Shown here piece by piece: positions 1-10,737 of a stretch of 64,000 nt of DNA. The first letter of the stretch is position 1. Every line of letters begins with the position of its first letter. The DNA comes from Rhytidiadelphus loreus (Eukaryota; Streptophyta; Bryopsida; Hypnales; Hylocomiaceae), in NCBI GenBank assembly GCA_947034895.1, contig OX344763.1, forward strand, positions 71,009,093 to 71,073,092, read 5' to 3'. A program made the position numbers and the translations under genes. A model generated the notes under the pieces. It ran no database searches, was not told where the DNA came from, and saw nothing but the letters and a program-made list of their open reading frames with translations.

Positions 1-583
1 TCTCAACTCAAACTCTTCCTCAAATAATCGGTTTTTTTCCTCACGATAGGATCTGGAAATAGGAAACTCCTTCCTCCAAATTCTAAACTCATTGATTTGC
101 GCGTTGCAAGAGAATGGAAACAAGAAATGAAGGTATAGGGTGTAACCCCTGGCCCTTCTCTTTCCTGTTCCAGCTCCATACTGTTAGGTCTAGCCATTTG
201 GTCGGATAGCCGTTCCTCCGGAAAGCCCGGAAAATCTGACTATTGAATAGTCCCCGTCATTTCCGAGGAATCTGTTGGGTCCAGGAAACATCCAGCTGGA
301 TGCTGATATTGTTTCCGTTGCCTCCCAATATGTCTCCAGTTCTAACTTTGAGATTTCTGATGTCCATAAGAAGAAACCAGGTTCTCATCCGGTTCCAGTT
401 TCCTAGCAAACTAGGAAACTAAAAGTTTCCTTAACTAAATTATCTAATTAGTTCTACTACCATATTGACTAAGCTTTAATGTTAATAAAATCTTCATTTT
501 CTCCTCTTTGAAACAAAAAAAATGAATCAAGATTTATCTCCTTACCCGGATTTCCTAGTAACTACTTCCTATTTCTATTTTCA
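1..583 (-). mobile_element. 5' end of an LTR-like element, cut by window edge
   Basis: Read on the minus strand, the sequence starts at 583 with TGAAAATAGAAATAGG, directly after hAT-like coding sequence that stops abruptly at 584. An AT-rich leader follows, then an ATG at 197. The layout (TG end, several hundred bases of leader, short M-A-x-P start) resembles the complete LTR-like elements at 9637-13084 and 53289-57044. The other end lies outside the window, so the target-site duplication (expected GGTTC, 584-588) cannot be checked. Assignment is by analogy. Confidence 0.5.
3..197 (-). CDS. Short ORF at the start position of the LTR-like element's protein
   Basis: A 64-codon ORF begins MARPNSMELEQE, comparable in position to the MAGVST and MAGPSV starts of the gag-like proteins in the other LTR-like elements. 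It closes at the window edge, so it is either a decayed start or a chance ORF. No domain is visible. Function is not assignable. Confidence 0.25.
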   Translation of the reverse strand: MARPNSMELEQEREGPGVTPYTFISCFHSLATRKSMSLEFGGRSFLFPDPIVRKKTDYLRKSLS

Positions 584-1183
584 GGTTCCCACAATGGCGG
601 AGTGTAGAACGTACTATACTCGGAGGGTTTTTTCACCGCTTCTCTAAAAGCTACGTTTTGGGCCACAGAAAATGGTATATTTGCCGCATAGAAGAAATGG
701 GCCCACACTGCATTCAATTTCTGTTTGTTTGCTTCTTGAAAGCCATCCAAAAGCCTACTTTGTGTTGGAGGCCTACTGCTTGAGGGCTTGCGAATTTCAC
801 ATGCGCTACATGTTTGCATACTTGGGATTACTTCGGACCCCCCCCCCAACAACTTCTTCCGATGTTGTACAAGAATCTTCTTGCGTAGAACATGGCATGC
901 CCCTCCCATTTGACATATTGCTTTCAACCATAAGCATGTTGTTGCCATCCATATTTACGCCTCTTCATGGAAATGCCCCATTGCATCGAAGAAATAGAGT
1001 TTGAGTTTCCAATGACAATTTAGAACAGAAATTCACTCCTGTATCACAAAAACCGGTTGCCGATTCATATCCTAAGTGACTCAACATACGGCTCCTTTTC
1101 CTTGCAAACACGGAATTGCAAGCCTTGCATTGTACTTTACTCGCCGACGGGACGACATACCAAGAGGAAAAATCCTTGCTCAT
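584..1183 (-). pseudogene. hAT-like transposase N-terminal part with BED-type zinc finger
   Basis: The segment starting at 1183 (MSKDFSSWYVV) holds a Cys-x2-Cys pair followed by a basic stretch and a His (KVQCKACNSVFARKRSRMLSH), as in BED zinc fingers that bind DNA at transposon ends. A second piece in another frame (948 down to 584) contains WAHFFYAANIPFSVAQN and a downstream FYTPPLWE. This matches the conserved 'FFY...IPF.VA......Y.PP' block near the start of many plant hAT-type transposases. At least one frameshift separates the pieces, and coding stops where the LTR-like element begins at 583. The catalytic domain is not in the window. The BED and hAT calls rest on motif recall only. Confidence 0.6.
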
Positions 1184-1510
1184 GGTGACAAGTTCCGAAC
1201 TTCAACTTCTTCAAATTCGCAAGTTTTTGAAAACGTAAACACAAGTGAACCAATGTTTAAAATTGGATGATAGGCTCATGCACAAAGCCTTGAAATTCAA
1301 GGCCCCCCTTCCACCGAACGATGCATTACCAAGCAAAGGACACAAAATAAATTGCAGCTCCTAGCCCTTGGAAATCGTAGTGTTCAGTGGATTTGGAGTG
1401 CTTTCATATGCCTTGTTTCTTCTACTTATACTTTGCAGCTCAATACAGGTGGCACTGACTGTTATTCAGAAATATGAATTTAAAAAACAGTACCAATGGA
1501 CTGATTATCC
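1184..1510. other. No recognisable gene
   Basis: Non-coding stretch between the hAT-like remnant and the GTCCG-word array. I see no RNA gene or clear repeat. Confidence 0.5.
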
Positions 1511-1830
1511 CTGGACTGGCCTGTCCGATTTGGCTAGCCCGTCCAAACAAGCCATCGGATCTGCCTAGCCCATCCGAATAGGCCATCGGATCTAGCCAGC
1601 CCGTCTGAACAGGCTATCCGATTGGGCCAACCCGTCCAAATAGGCCGTTGGATCTGGCTAGCCCGTTTGAACAAGCCATCCGATCGGGCCAACTCGTCCG
1701 AACAGGCCATCCGAATAGGCCGTCGGAACAACCCGTCCAAATAGGCCATCGGATCGGGCTAGCCCGTTTGAACAGGCCATCGGATCGGGCCAGCCCGTCC
1801 AAACAGGCCGTCGGATTAGCTCGTCTCATG
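1511..1830. repeat. GTCCG/ATCGG word array 1
   Basis: A degenerate array of about 30-36-bp units built from words such as CAGCCCGTCCAAACAGGC and GCCATCGGATCGGGC. Open frames on both strands here come from the periodicity and should not be read as genes. Similar arrays lie at about 3117, 22862, 24781 and 27796, and at the ends of the 19-kb element. Confidence 0.85.
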
Positions 1831-1879
1831 GATGAGCAGACTTCAGGTAGGTTTAGTTTCAAATACTATTGTTTGACGT

Positions 1880-2145
1880 TCAACTAGCACAAGTTTTATC
1901 AAAGCATTTGGGTAAGACTTCTTCCTTTCGGGGAGGTCATGGGTTCAAATCCCGGTTCTAGTCAATTCCTTCAAGCGTGCTAATCAAATTTAGATTAACA
2001 AGTTTGTAGGAATTGATTAGAGCTTTTGTACTACAATTTTTTGGGTTCATAATTTTTGCAACGAAATAATGAATGGATGAAAAAGAATTACATATAATAT
2101 GAACAAATCATCATATCATAGTGAAAGAAGTTGGAGGCAACATTG
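1880..2145 (+). repeat. tRNA-related SINE-like repeat, copy A
   Basis: Contains GGTTCAAATCCCGG at 1942-1955, a good match to a pol III B box / T-arm, preceded by a GGGGAGGTCATG half-arm. There is no acceptor stem or anticodon arm, so it is not a tRNA gene. The downstream tail (ATGAAATAATGAATGGATG-like, AT-rich) recurs in copies B and C. This layout fits a tRNA-derived SINE, but the A box is weak and no family can be named. Confidence 0.5.
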
Positions 2146-2159
2146 GACCATGAAGTGTA

Positions 2160-2625
2160 ACCGAAGGACTTGGGCTCCACTTGTTTCTTTCGGGGAGGTC
2201 GCAGGTTCAATTCAATACTTTCAAGCATGCTAATCACCCAAAGTTAGACTAGCAAGCTTGAATGTATTAATTAGGGTCTTTTGTGTCAAAATTTTTGGAG
2301 TTCATATTTTTGCAATGAAATAATGAATGGATGGAAAAGGACTACATATAAAATGAATAAATCATTATATCATTGCAAAATGCGAAAGAAGTGAAAGGCC
2401 ACATTTGACAAAATGGTTCAACAAATTAGCATGAATCAAAACTTGCAAGAAGATCAAAACATATCATGAATATGAAAATATACATACATATATTAAAAAA
2501 GAAGACATACATACGTAGATATAAAAGCCAAAACAAGTCCTTGTATTTCACCCAAAAAAAAAGAAAAAAGAAAAAGACATACTGTGATTAAAATTATTTA
2601 CTAGTATTTTTGGGTGTTAAAAACA
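2160..2625 (+). repeat. tRNA-related SINE-like repeat, copy B plus long tail
   Basis: Shares GGGGAGGTCGCAGGTTCAA (degenerate B box at about 2204) and the same AT-rich tail as copies A and C. It extends through ACATTTGACAAAA and an AAGAAGATCAA-type segment. The tail to about 2620 is collinear with copy C to about 3790, so the repeat unit is about 450 bp. Confidence 0.5.
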
Positions 2626-2830
2626 TAGACAATTTTCATTGCAAGGGAAATAGTACACAGAACCAAATAAACAAGCCTTTGGCAAAAATATTTAAGTTTT
2701 TCAAAATCTAATAATCAACCAACGAAAGCACAGGATCCAAGGGAAAAAAAGAATAGATCCCAAGGTCAAAGGACAAGCCAAAGCCAAGTGCCCAACCAAG
2801 TCACATGAAGACAGGAGGCAAGTCCTACAT

Positions 2831-3116
2831 TACACTAATGATGGTATTTAGTGTTATGTTACAAATAGTGTTACCTAATTTTTACCAGACCCACTTAGAG
2901 TTTTACTTTCCACCTCTTGTGAGCTCATTTCTAATGTGAAATTACCTTTAATACTAAATGAAGTCTTGTAAAAAATTTATATCCCAAAAAAATTCAAGAA
3001 GTTGTCAAATAGTGCCTATATTGACATTTAGTGTTAGTAACACTAGTGAAATTGTTGACATTTAGTGTTGTACTTTGTAATTAGTGTTGCCAACAATATA
3101 TACCATTATTAGTGTA
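2831..3116. mobile_element. Small MITE with 15-17-bp inverted ends
   Basis: Positions 2831-2847 (TACACTAATGATGGTAT) are inverted at 3100-3116 with one mismatch. The interior repeats the word TTTAGTGTT several times. The flanking dinucleotide TA could be a duplicated target, giving ends CACTAAT...ATTAGTG. At about 286 bp with no ORF it looks like a non-autonomous DNA transposon; the superfamily is uncertain. Confidence 0.55.
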
Positions 3117-3300
3117 CTATAGTATTGAATAGGCCAGCCCATCTGAACAGGCCGTCCGAATAGGTTATTGGAACAGCCCGTCTGAACAGGCCGTCGAATC
3201 TGACCAGGCCGTCCAAATAGGCTATCGGATCTGGCCAAGCCGTCTGATTTGGCCAGCTCGTCTAAACAAGCAGTCGGATTAGCTCGTTCGATCTGTTAGT
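3117..3300. repeat. GTCCG/ATCGG word array 2
   Basis: Same vocabulary as array 1 (GGCCAGCCCATCTGAACAGG, GGCCGTCCGAATAGG). It is followed, as array 1 is, by a SINE-like repeat, so array plus SINE was probably duplicated as one unit. Confidence 0.8.
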
Positions 3301-3345
3301 GCGTATTTGGGACTTCACGTAGTTGAGTTTCAAATACAATTGTTT

Positions 3346-3795
3346 CACACTAATAACACAAGTGCCTAAGGCTTATCCAAACATTTGGACTTGGCTTCTT
3401 CCTATTGGGGAGGTCACGGGTTCAAATCCCGGCTCTTGTTAATACTTTCAAGCATCCTAGTCACTCAAAGTAATACTAACAAGCTTATTAGTATTGATGA
3501 GAGCCTTTTGTGTCAAAATTTAGGAGTTCATATTTTTGCAATGAAATAATGAATGGATGGAAAAAAACTACATATATTATGAACAAATCATTATATCATA
3601 GTGAAAGAAGTGAAAAGCGACATTTGACAAAAAAATTCAACAAACTAATATGAATTGAAACTTACAAGAAGATCAACACATATCATGAACATCAAAATAT
3701 ATATATATATATAAAAGAAGATATACATACATAGATATAAAAAGCAAAACAAAACATACCGTGATTACAATTATTTACTACTATTTTATCCTCAT
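3346..3795 (+). repeat. tRNA-related SINE-like repeat, copy C
   Basis: B box GGTTCAAATCC at 3419-3429 inside GGGGAGGTCACGGGTTC, followed by CGGCTCTTGTT and the shared AT-rich tail. It is collinear with copies A and B. A dinucleotide AT run lies near 3700. Confidence 0.55.
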
Positions 3796-4402
3796 GACAT
3801 TAAAACAAAAGTCTATAGAGTATAGAGTTCTATTTCTTCTATTGTAATAGACCTATTGGTCCATCTCTATTTAATTCTATCATTGTTGCCATCTTCCGAA
3901 CCACCAGAGGACCCCTCTTGATTCCGTTGCGCTCGGGGGGTGCTGTGCCTTAAAAAAATAAGGATATATGAGCGACCAACCACTATTTTATAGGGGGCTA
4001 TTACTTTTTTTTTTTTTTTTTTCACATGCTACAATTATGTAATTTTCTAATTTGGGTTAATAGAGAAGGGGCTTGCATTACTTACAATTCCAATTTTCTA
4101 TGAATAAATGATATGGTATATTAGATTGAAAAATTATTCTACTATAATTTTGGCCCAAAATTGAATGGGGTGGTTTGGTTTAGGGAATGTTCTTGACATA
4201 TATAATGCAGCATGGAACCAAAAAATGTTGAGAAAATTTCAGGCCAACGACAATTTAAGTTACAACGAAATTTGACAGAAGAAAGCTTTTACTCCAAAAA
4301 AAACTTTGGTGTCACCCTTTACTTGATATCTCACAAGATTCAGTCTTCTGTGGGAGCTGTATTAGGACACACATCAAACATAGTTTTCGTACACAATGAT
4401 GG
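3796..4402. other. AT-rich non-coding DNA
   Basis: Contains a long T run near 4003-4021. No supported gene. Confidence 0.5.
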
Positions 4403-4570
4403 AGTAAGAAAAATAATGCTCATTGTGTTTACAAACACAGTGAATGGGACCAAAGTTAGCATATTATGTATCCATGAACATAATAGAAGTTAAGAAAAAC
4501 AATGTTCTCATTGTGTTTACAAACACAGTGAATAGGACCAGAATTTGCACATTATGGGTCCATGAACAAA
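4403..4570. repeat. Tandem duplication, about 85 bp x 2
   Basis: Two adjacent copies share CTCATTGTGTTTACAAACAC, AGTGAATGGGACC/AGTGAATAGGACC and a TCCATGAACA end. The short open frame at 4212-4493 overlaps the first copy and is not credible as a gene. Confidence 0.75.
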
Positions 4571-4731
4571 ACTAAGGCTAACCTACACTACTGTAATCGG
4601 TGCTCAAAATCCCCTGCACCTGCATTGCAACAAACACACTTGCATCAATGGAAATGTACACCAACTATGCTAAAACGAAATGCATTCCAAGTTCCAGCAT
4701 GGCGACAGGTTGTAAACAAAATAATGTGTAC

Positions 4732-6045
4732 ATACCTGATACTCTTCAAAGTCCGGCGAAACATTTCGAAGTACCGCTCCAGCTTGGACGTAGTTCTTCT
4801 CGGCGAACAGGTTGACGAAGAAGAGGCCCAGGCGCCGCAGCCGCCATGGACCTGCGTGGCTTCCAGAGGGTCGCTTTGGCCTGCAACTTAGTTGCAAAAC
4901 GGAGAATGGAAAGGTTAGCTCATGTAAAAGCAAGAACACGCATTGGATTGAGTAATAATTGGAGCCTCGAGAGAAGGTCCATGTAGGAACTTAAAGATCC
5001 TTCCTAGGGTCCACGTTGTAGTATCCTTCACATGGTTGTTTTCATCTTTCATTGCTTGCAACATGAAGGGGAGAGCATCATGTACAAGAGTACTTAGCTT
5101 GTCCAGCGAAGGTCCCTCCAAAATGGATCCCAAAGCGTAGGTAGCAGCCTCTCGAAATATCCAGTCACCCTTTGAAATGTTCTCCTGAACGAAGGGCGTG
5201 ACAAGAGTCACAACGTCATCTCCAACAGCATGAGCCACCAAGCCCAGACAAGTCCCACCAGCCATAGACAAATTCCAGGCCCCTTCGTCTAGATCTTGAT
5301 CTTCCTCCTGCTTCGTCAACGTTTCCAGCAACATCGGAACGAGGGCAGGCAACGCCTGTTTCATGAAGTGAAAGTAAGGCACCTCTGAATCGAAGACAAT
5401 TAGTATTAGGGGACTTCACAGCCAAGTGCTAATAAGCAGCCCCTAAAAATTTCACCGATATGATCACGGTTCACAAGCGAGTTTCAAAAATTTACAGGTC
5501 CAGAGAAATCACCTTGGTAGTCTTCTTGAATCTCGATCTCCTCATTGCAAATAGAGCTCCAAAACTCGATCGCTGGAAGTGCAACTGGCTCTTCATCTTC
5601 CTACACTGCTTTCAAAGTGAGAAAATAGTTCTTGCATGTATGGGGCAAGTTTATCATAATAAGTGCAACCAATGGAGACAAGACATTCGAAGGCAGCAAC
5701 GACAAACTCGGACATCTGGTGAGAGGTTGGTCTCACAAACCACCCTCATAATATAGTTGCGCTCCATATCATTCTCGAAGTTAGTTTGAGCAAAATCTAA
5801 GGCATTATATAGAGCGTGTGTAGCAGCAAGTCGAACATCATTACTTGTCTCGGAGGAGTTCATGCCCTAAACTACAGCAATCAAGATGGAATTCACCTGC
5901 TCTTGAGCGAGTATCTCCGCCAGCTCTCCTCACACACATAACCAGGAGCTTCTAAGGTTGCTTGTTTCAAATGCGAGGGCTGCTCTAGTTGCAAAACTCC
6001 CATGTTAGACAACAAATAAGAGCTAATTGCGAGACCGGGATGCTC
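4732..6045 (-). pseudogene. Importin subunit beta-1-like pseudogene
   Basis: The family imports cargo through nuclear pores with stacked HEAT repeats. Reading down from 6045, recognisable blocks in order are SHLKQATLEAPGYVCEE, LAQEQVNSIL, VRLAATHALYNALDFAQ, MERNYIMRVVCET, ALPAIEFWSSICNEE, WNLSMAGGTCLGLVA, GDWIFREAATYALGS and HVKDTTTWTLGRIF, and near 4732 a FEEYQ that abuts a good GTATGT donor. An intron lies between about 5525 and 5380. This corresponds to roughly the first half of an ~870-residue importin beta. It is broken: frameshifts near 5920 and 5710, an in-frame TAG near 5600, and no start or C-terminus. It is probably a decayed duplicate or a gene fragment captured by a transposon. 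Confidence 0.85.
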
Positions 6046-6076
6046 AAGGTACAGCTACTTGGACCACCTGCAATGC

Positions 6077-9000
6077 TCAAGTATTTTGTGACAGAAATTC
6101 GTCTAGCACCTGCCGATCAGCCTCTCGTAGGGTATAAACGCTAGTATTCGAATTGAATGATAGTGCAATGGTGCAAATCACGCTCTCAATGTCAATCCAT
6201 TGGGTGTCCGTCACGTCGTACTTGTACTTGTTCCTCCCTAGCACTGGTTTGAACCAATTGAGCATTATTTGAATGGACGGGGAAGAATCTACCTTCTTAC
6301 CTGCTAGCGTGTGAGCCATGAGGTCGACTGGGTTCCTACACAATCCCCACGTTCGTCCAACCCTCCTCCGCATTTTCTGCACCCTGCCGAGCCACCAAGT
6401 GCCAATGTCAGGGCCAGTGGTCACAGCAACCGGGCGTCCCACTTGAGCACTACAGCGGTTCCTCTTTTGCGCGGATCTCACTACAGAACTCTGGCCTAGA
6501 GTGGGAGATTGCATAAATAGCACTCCGCAGTCAGTTCCAAGGCCCAAAAAAGCGGTCGTGGTCGAATTAGCGGCAACAAGATAATCCTCAACGCTGTTGA
6601 AGTAGACAGAGTTCTTGATGCGAGTCAAGCGGTCCTTCGACAGGAAGGGATTCCCGTTCAATTCGCCCACCAACGTTGATTTGTAAATGGCCCTGCCATT
6701 GTAATGCACCACCGGCTCTATTTTCTGTGCAGGGTTCCGAGAAGTTAGCTCCACTAGTGGACTGGGCTCAGCTGAATCCAGCATTTGCGAGATTGCATCC
6801 CGGCACTCTTCTTCGGCAACACTCAAAACGTGTTCCGCACTCTCCAAGGATGCGTCAGCAACAGTCTTGTCGGCGTCAAGGTTGGCACTCTCAGCGTCCA
6901 ACGCACTCTCGTCCGAGGCTAAGGGTTCACCGTCATGCTCCACAATGTCTCCCTATTCTTGCACAACAAGGGAGTCCCTCATGACCTCTCCGTCGCCATC
7001 TTCGCCGGGGACTGGCTTTTCGGGCGGTACGTATGCCCAGTGCTTCGGATCCGACCCCTCCACCGTCCAAGGATGTAAGAACCATTGTTTCCTTCTAGCA
7101 TAAGTCGATGGAGCCATATTTAGCGCCTTCAAGTGGAATTGGGCTGCCTTCAGACCTTCCTTCAACGCCGCCACGAAGTCCTCATCTGTGGCAAGGGCGC
7201 TATAATCTCCCAAATCTGCAGGTGCCTGCCCACGTTCTAGAGGATGCAAGTCCGCCTACATGTTTTTCTGCTTGTTATGCGCTCTACCAAATTGCAGTCC
7301 ATTAGATCCGTATTCAATCGCAGCCAGGTGGTTCACCGTGTTAGCACAACCCACAAGCTCCTGGAAATTGTACGCTCTCTCCATACCTTGCATTCCCCCC
7401 ACCTTGCTAAAAAAAATTTCACATGAATCAGATCCTGTGAGGTGCAGTGGAACCGGCAAGTGAGAAAATGCATCACGAAAATACCTTATGAGTAAGACTA
7501 CGAAATGGCACGAGAGCTGCACGTCAAGGTAGCACTGGTTGCTTACGAAGCATTCTTGCAACGTTAGATTCTTTGTATTTCCTCCTACACTGTGGTCACC
7601 ATGGCTAAACCACAAATTCCAAATCCTGAAAAAGAATGACACTTTGCCAGCAAGCACCACTCTCTCCCTCAAAGTCAAGGACACGGAAAGGAAGATGTCA
7701 ATATAGTCAGCACAAATAGACAGATACAGCTCGGTCCCCAAAGTTCTCTCCTGATGTGCGTCCCTTGTAGTTCGCAGTTCCTGCAAACAAGTTCTGGCCT
7801 TCTTCGCACAAATTCATTGTGCACTTGCCCAATTTTGTCTATCTGTGCGCTCCACATCTTCCTTTCTGAGACCATGCTGATCAATACCAAACCTCTGATA
7901 AACCTGACCAAGGTGATCTAAGTAACAGACATCAGCTCCTAGCTGCAGGTTCTTTACAGCGCTGTCAAGGGGGTTGATTAATTTCTTTCCGTTGTGAATA
8001 AAATCCTGATCATGCAAGCCTCTCACTTTATTCTCGCCAAGCCATTCACAAGATAAGGACCAGCCTTCCCACGGGATTTCATACCTGAACCCCGCCTTGC
8101 TACAGTAGTCATGGACCATGAGCTGCCTCCTCCTAGAATCCCCATCGGAAGAATGCCCCACAATCGGTCCGAGAACAGGCCTACAGTTGTCTTGCCAGAG
8201 TGTGTCAATAGTATTCCACTGATTACGGACCCAGTCGGAATTGAAACGGTTGCAAGTGCTAGACACAACAAGTACAAGTCGTGGCAACAAAGCATGCAAA
8301 GGATTCACCATGATGACACGAGCAAAACTCCCCTTGTCATTCTGACGGAAAGAATCTACTATGGTTGCATACCCACTCTCACCATTCCCTACGTGAGGCC
8401 TGAAGGTGGATACGCATCGATGATTCTCCTTCACTCTACAAAAGCCCACCAGTCCATCAGACCGAGCGTCCCAAGATATACGAGCCTTGACTTTTGTCTC
8501 GTCCTCCGCCAAGATGACAGGAACAGGTCCTTCTACTCCGTGATTCGCTTTGGCCTCCCTGTAAATGTCAGCCACAGCAGCAAACAACGCAGAATGCTCC
8601 CCAGCAATGAATCGAACCCCTTTCTTATTTTCCCGTTTAGTACAATCATAGGACGGCCCACCAAAATTCAAGGTAAACAAATCACACATTCGCCTACCAC
8701 CATATATCCTCATAGCTTGAGCAAATGACTTTGAATTTTTGGAGAATCTATGACCCTGCCTCACACGATTTAAGTTTGTGGCAACGTCCCTGAGGAAGTC
8801 CCACAAAGCTGGCTTTCCCCCGAAGGTGTTGGTTCTGTGAGCCACCAGTATGTTGTTACAAAAAGAGAGAACATCTTTTCTATTAAAATCTTCTACAGCA
8901 CTAAGTTTCAAACCACGCTGACTTACTTTCAATTGCGCGACCCTAGACTTCATGAGCCAGTGCCTAGCCTTTTCATCACGGTATTTCCTGCCTAACGTCC

Positions 9001-9631
9001 TTGACTGTGAGGCCAGTTCAGTGATCTGTAGATAGCCTATCCTTCTTCCTTGCTGTATATCCCTGCGACCACGCTTGACAAGAGCACGACCTTCCCTTTG
9101 TACCCTAAGTCTGAAATCATTGGCTTGCTCAATTTCCATGCAATTGGAACAAATGAAATTCGTAAAGGGTTCTCCCGTGGCACACAACCGTTTACACTGT
9201 ACATGCCGGAAGCACCCTCTTATAAGAACAAGTTGACCTCAAAATACAAAATCAGCAGTTGTGCTTGGCTCTGCCATCCACACCGATCCAATCTTTAAAT
9301 CATTCTGCAACGACTCGACTCTATAGGACTTCCCAGCGTACTCAACGATTTTCTTCCTAAACCCCCAACACAGCAACGATAAAATTGAGTCAGAGTGCAT
9401 ACCTAACGGGGGTTCTCCTGCTGCTTCGAAACCTACAGTGCCTGGACTGTTGAACCAAAAATGGAGGTCATGTTGATTGCCGGTGGTCGACCTCGACCTT
9501 GCGGTGGGTCTCCCCCGTTTTCCGGAGCTGACTGCACATGAACTCTTCGACGAACTGCTTGCCGCAGCCAAGTCTTCACAGCACTTTGTATGAACCAGGC
9601 CATGGACGTGATTCTCTAAGTTCTGTCTATG
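6077..9631 (-). pseudogene. Large transposase-like ORF, C-terminal two thirds
   Basis: This continues the frame that starts at 14146, after the LTR-like element at 9637-13084 is removed with one TSD copy. The joined ORF is about 1539 codons with no intron and no frameshift. In-frame stops lie at about 9239 (TGA), 7814 (TGA), 7256 (TAG) and 6950 (TAG), and at 13094 in the other part. Notable blocks are a Cys-rich stretch near 9150-9200, a hydrophobic strand ending AEDETKVKA near joined residue 730, GHSSDGDSRRRQ near 846, and LTGSDSCEIFFS near 1088. An acidic strand D early and S-x-x-E-x-F-F late recall the RNase-H-like core of P-element/THAP9-type transposases. The superfamily assignment is tentative and the C-terminal 300 residues are unassigned. 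Confidence 0.6.
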
Positions 9632-10484
9632 GTTCCTGTCGTACGCGTAATACTGTAGTAAGCGCTCTTAACCACCACAACTTGGCAAGATGACACGAAA
9701 TATCGTCCCAGGGAACCCCAGAGGGTGTTCTAAATTCCGTCCAATCCGGTTTAGTGTAACTACTTCAATTTTCACTCCCCAACTGGATTCTATCTCTATC
9801 CGGACTCTCTACTGGATCCGGATTATCACAAACACCAGATCCGTAGCTTTAACACACGGTTTTCGATACCTCTGTTTTACCTTCAGAGGGTCCTCACTGT
9901 CTTTTCCGGAGGGGTAAGGACAACACCACTCCTTGTATTTCACTAACTCTAACTTCCTAATGACACGTACCCAAAGATCTTTCCGTCACAAACAAGGAAC
10001 ACACTGGCTGACCCTCACAACTTCGGATTTCTCCAGAAGCAGGTCACTCAGAATACAACCCGACTCCCCTTGCTACAACGACAAATACAAGACTTACCCG
10101 GAAACTGAGACGGGGTCCGGTACTAGCACTCCAACTTGTGTTTTGCAGACGGACAGAACTTTCCGGGTGAGCGGGGTTTTTCCACAGACGGTTGCTTATC
10201 TCCGCACGGAACCCTCCCTGGCCTTCCGGACTCGCACCCACACCACCAACGCCGGACTCCGCACAACTTCCTACACACGCTAGAACTGCTTCCCTAGACA
10301 ACACACAGTTCACAGACCCGGGAAACCCTGAATCCGGACTCCTCCTTACCACCTCTCTACTCTGTAGCCAAAACCTTCAAGCAAGCGCCCAAGCAACCTT
10401 CAACCTCCCAAAGAACAGGAAACCAAGGACCCACAAAGAAAACTAAGGCAATGAGTAAAAAGACAATAAAAATGCACACATATA

Positions 10485-10556
10485 TTTATTGCTCAAAATA
10501 AGGAATAGCAAAAAAAGGAATGAAGGACCACAAGCGGTCCCTTCCTTTTATAAACA
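10485..10556 (-). promoter_or_regulatory. LTR-style TATA box, hairpin and poly(A) signal
   Basis: On the minus strand, TTTATAAAAGG (10546-10556) is followed by an inverted repeat around 10523-10543 (AAGGACC/GGTCCCTT arms) and then AATAAA (10485-10490). This is the U3-R-U5 order of a plant LTR, with the hairpin inside the predicted R region. The same order is seen at about 18060-18135 in copy 2, with GTAAATA in place of AATAAA, and near 49955-50040 in copy 3. Confidence 0.6.
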
Positions 10557-10737
10557 AAACAACATGCCGTAAAACTCGCGGAAAGTGCCACTAAACACCA
10601 TCCTAAACTGCCCTAAAAGTCCGGGTGGATAAGTTAACTGAAACTTACCGCTGAAAATCCGGAATCCGGGTTCTGACTAAGACCCGGAACTCTAAGTCTA
10701 ACAAAAAGATAACTAAAAACACTATCAGTCTAACTAA

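Noticed and set aside
1534..1887. Overlapping open frames on both strands
   Set aside because: They are generated by the periodic GTCCG-word array; translations are repeats of the same short phrase in several frames.
1942..3429. tRNA genes
   Set aside because: Only the T-arm/B-box-like half is present; no acceptor stem or anticodon arm can be drawn.
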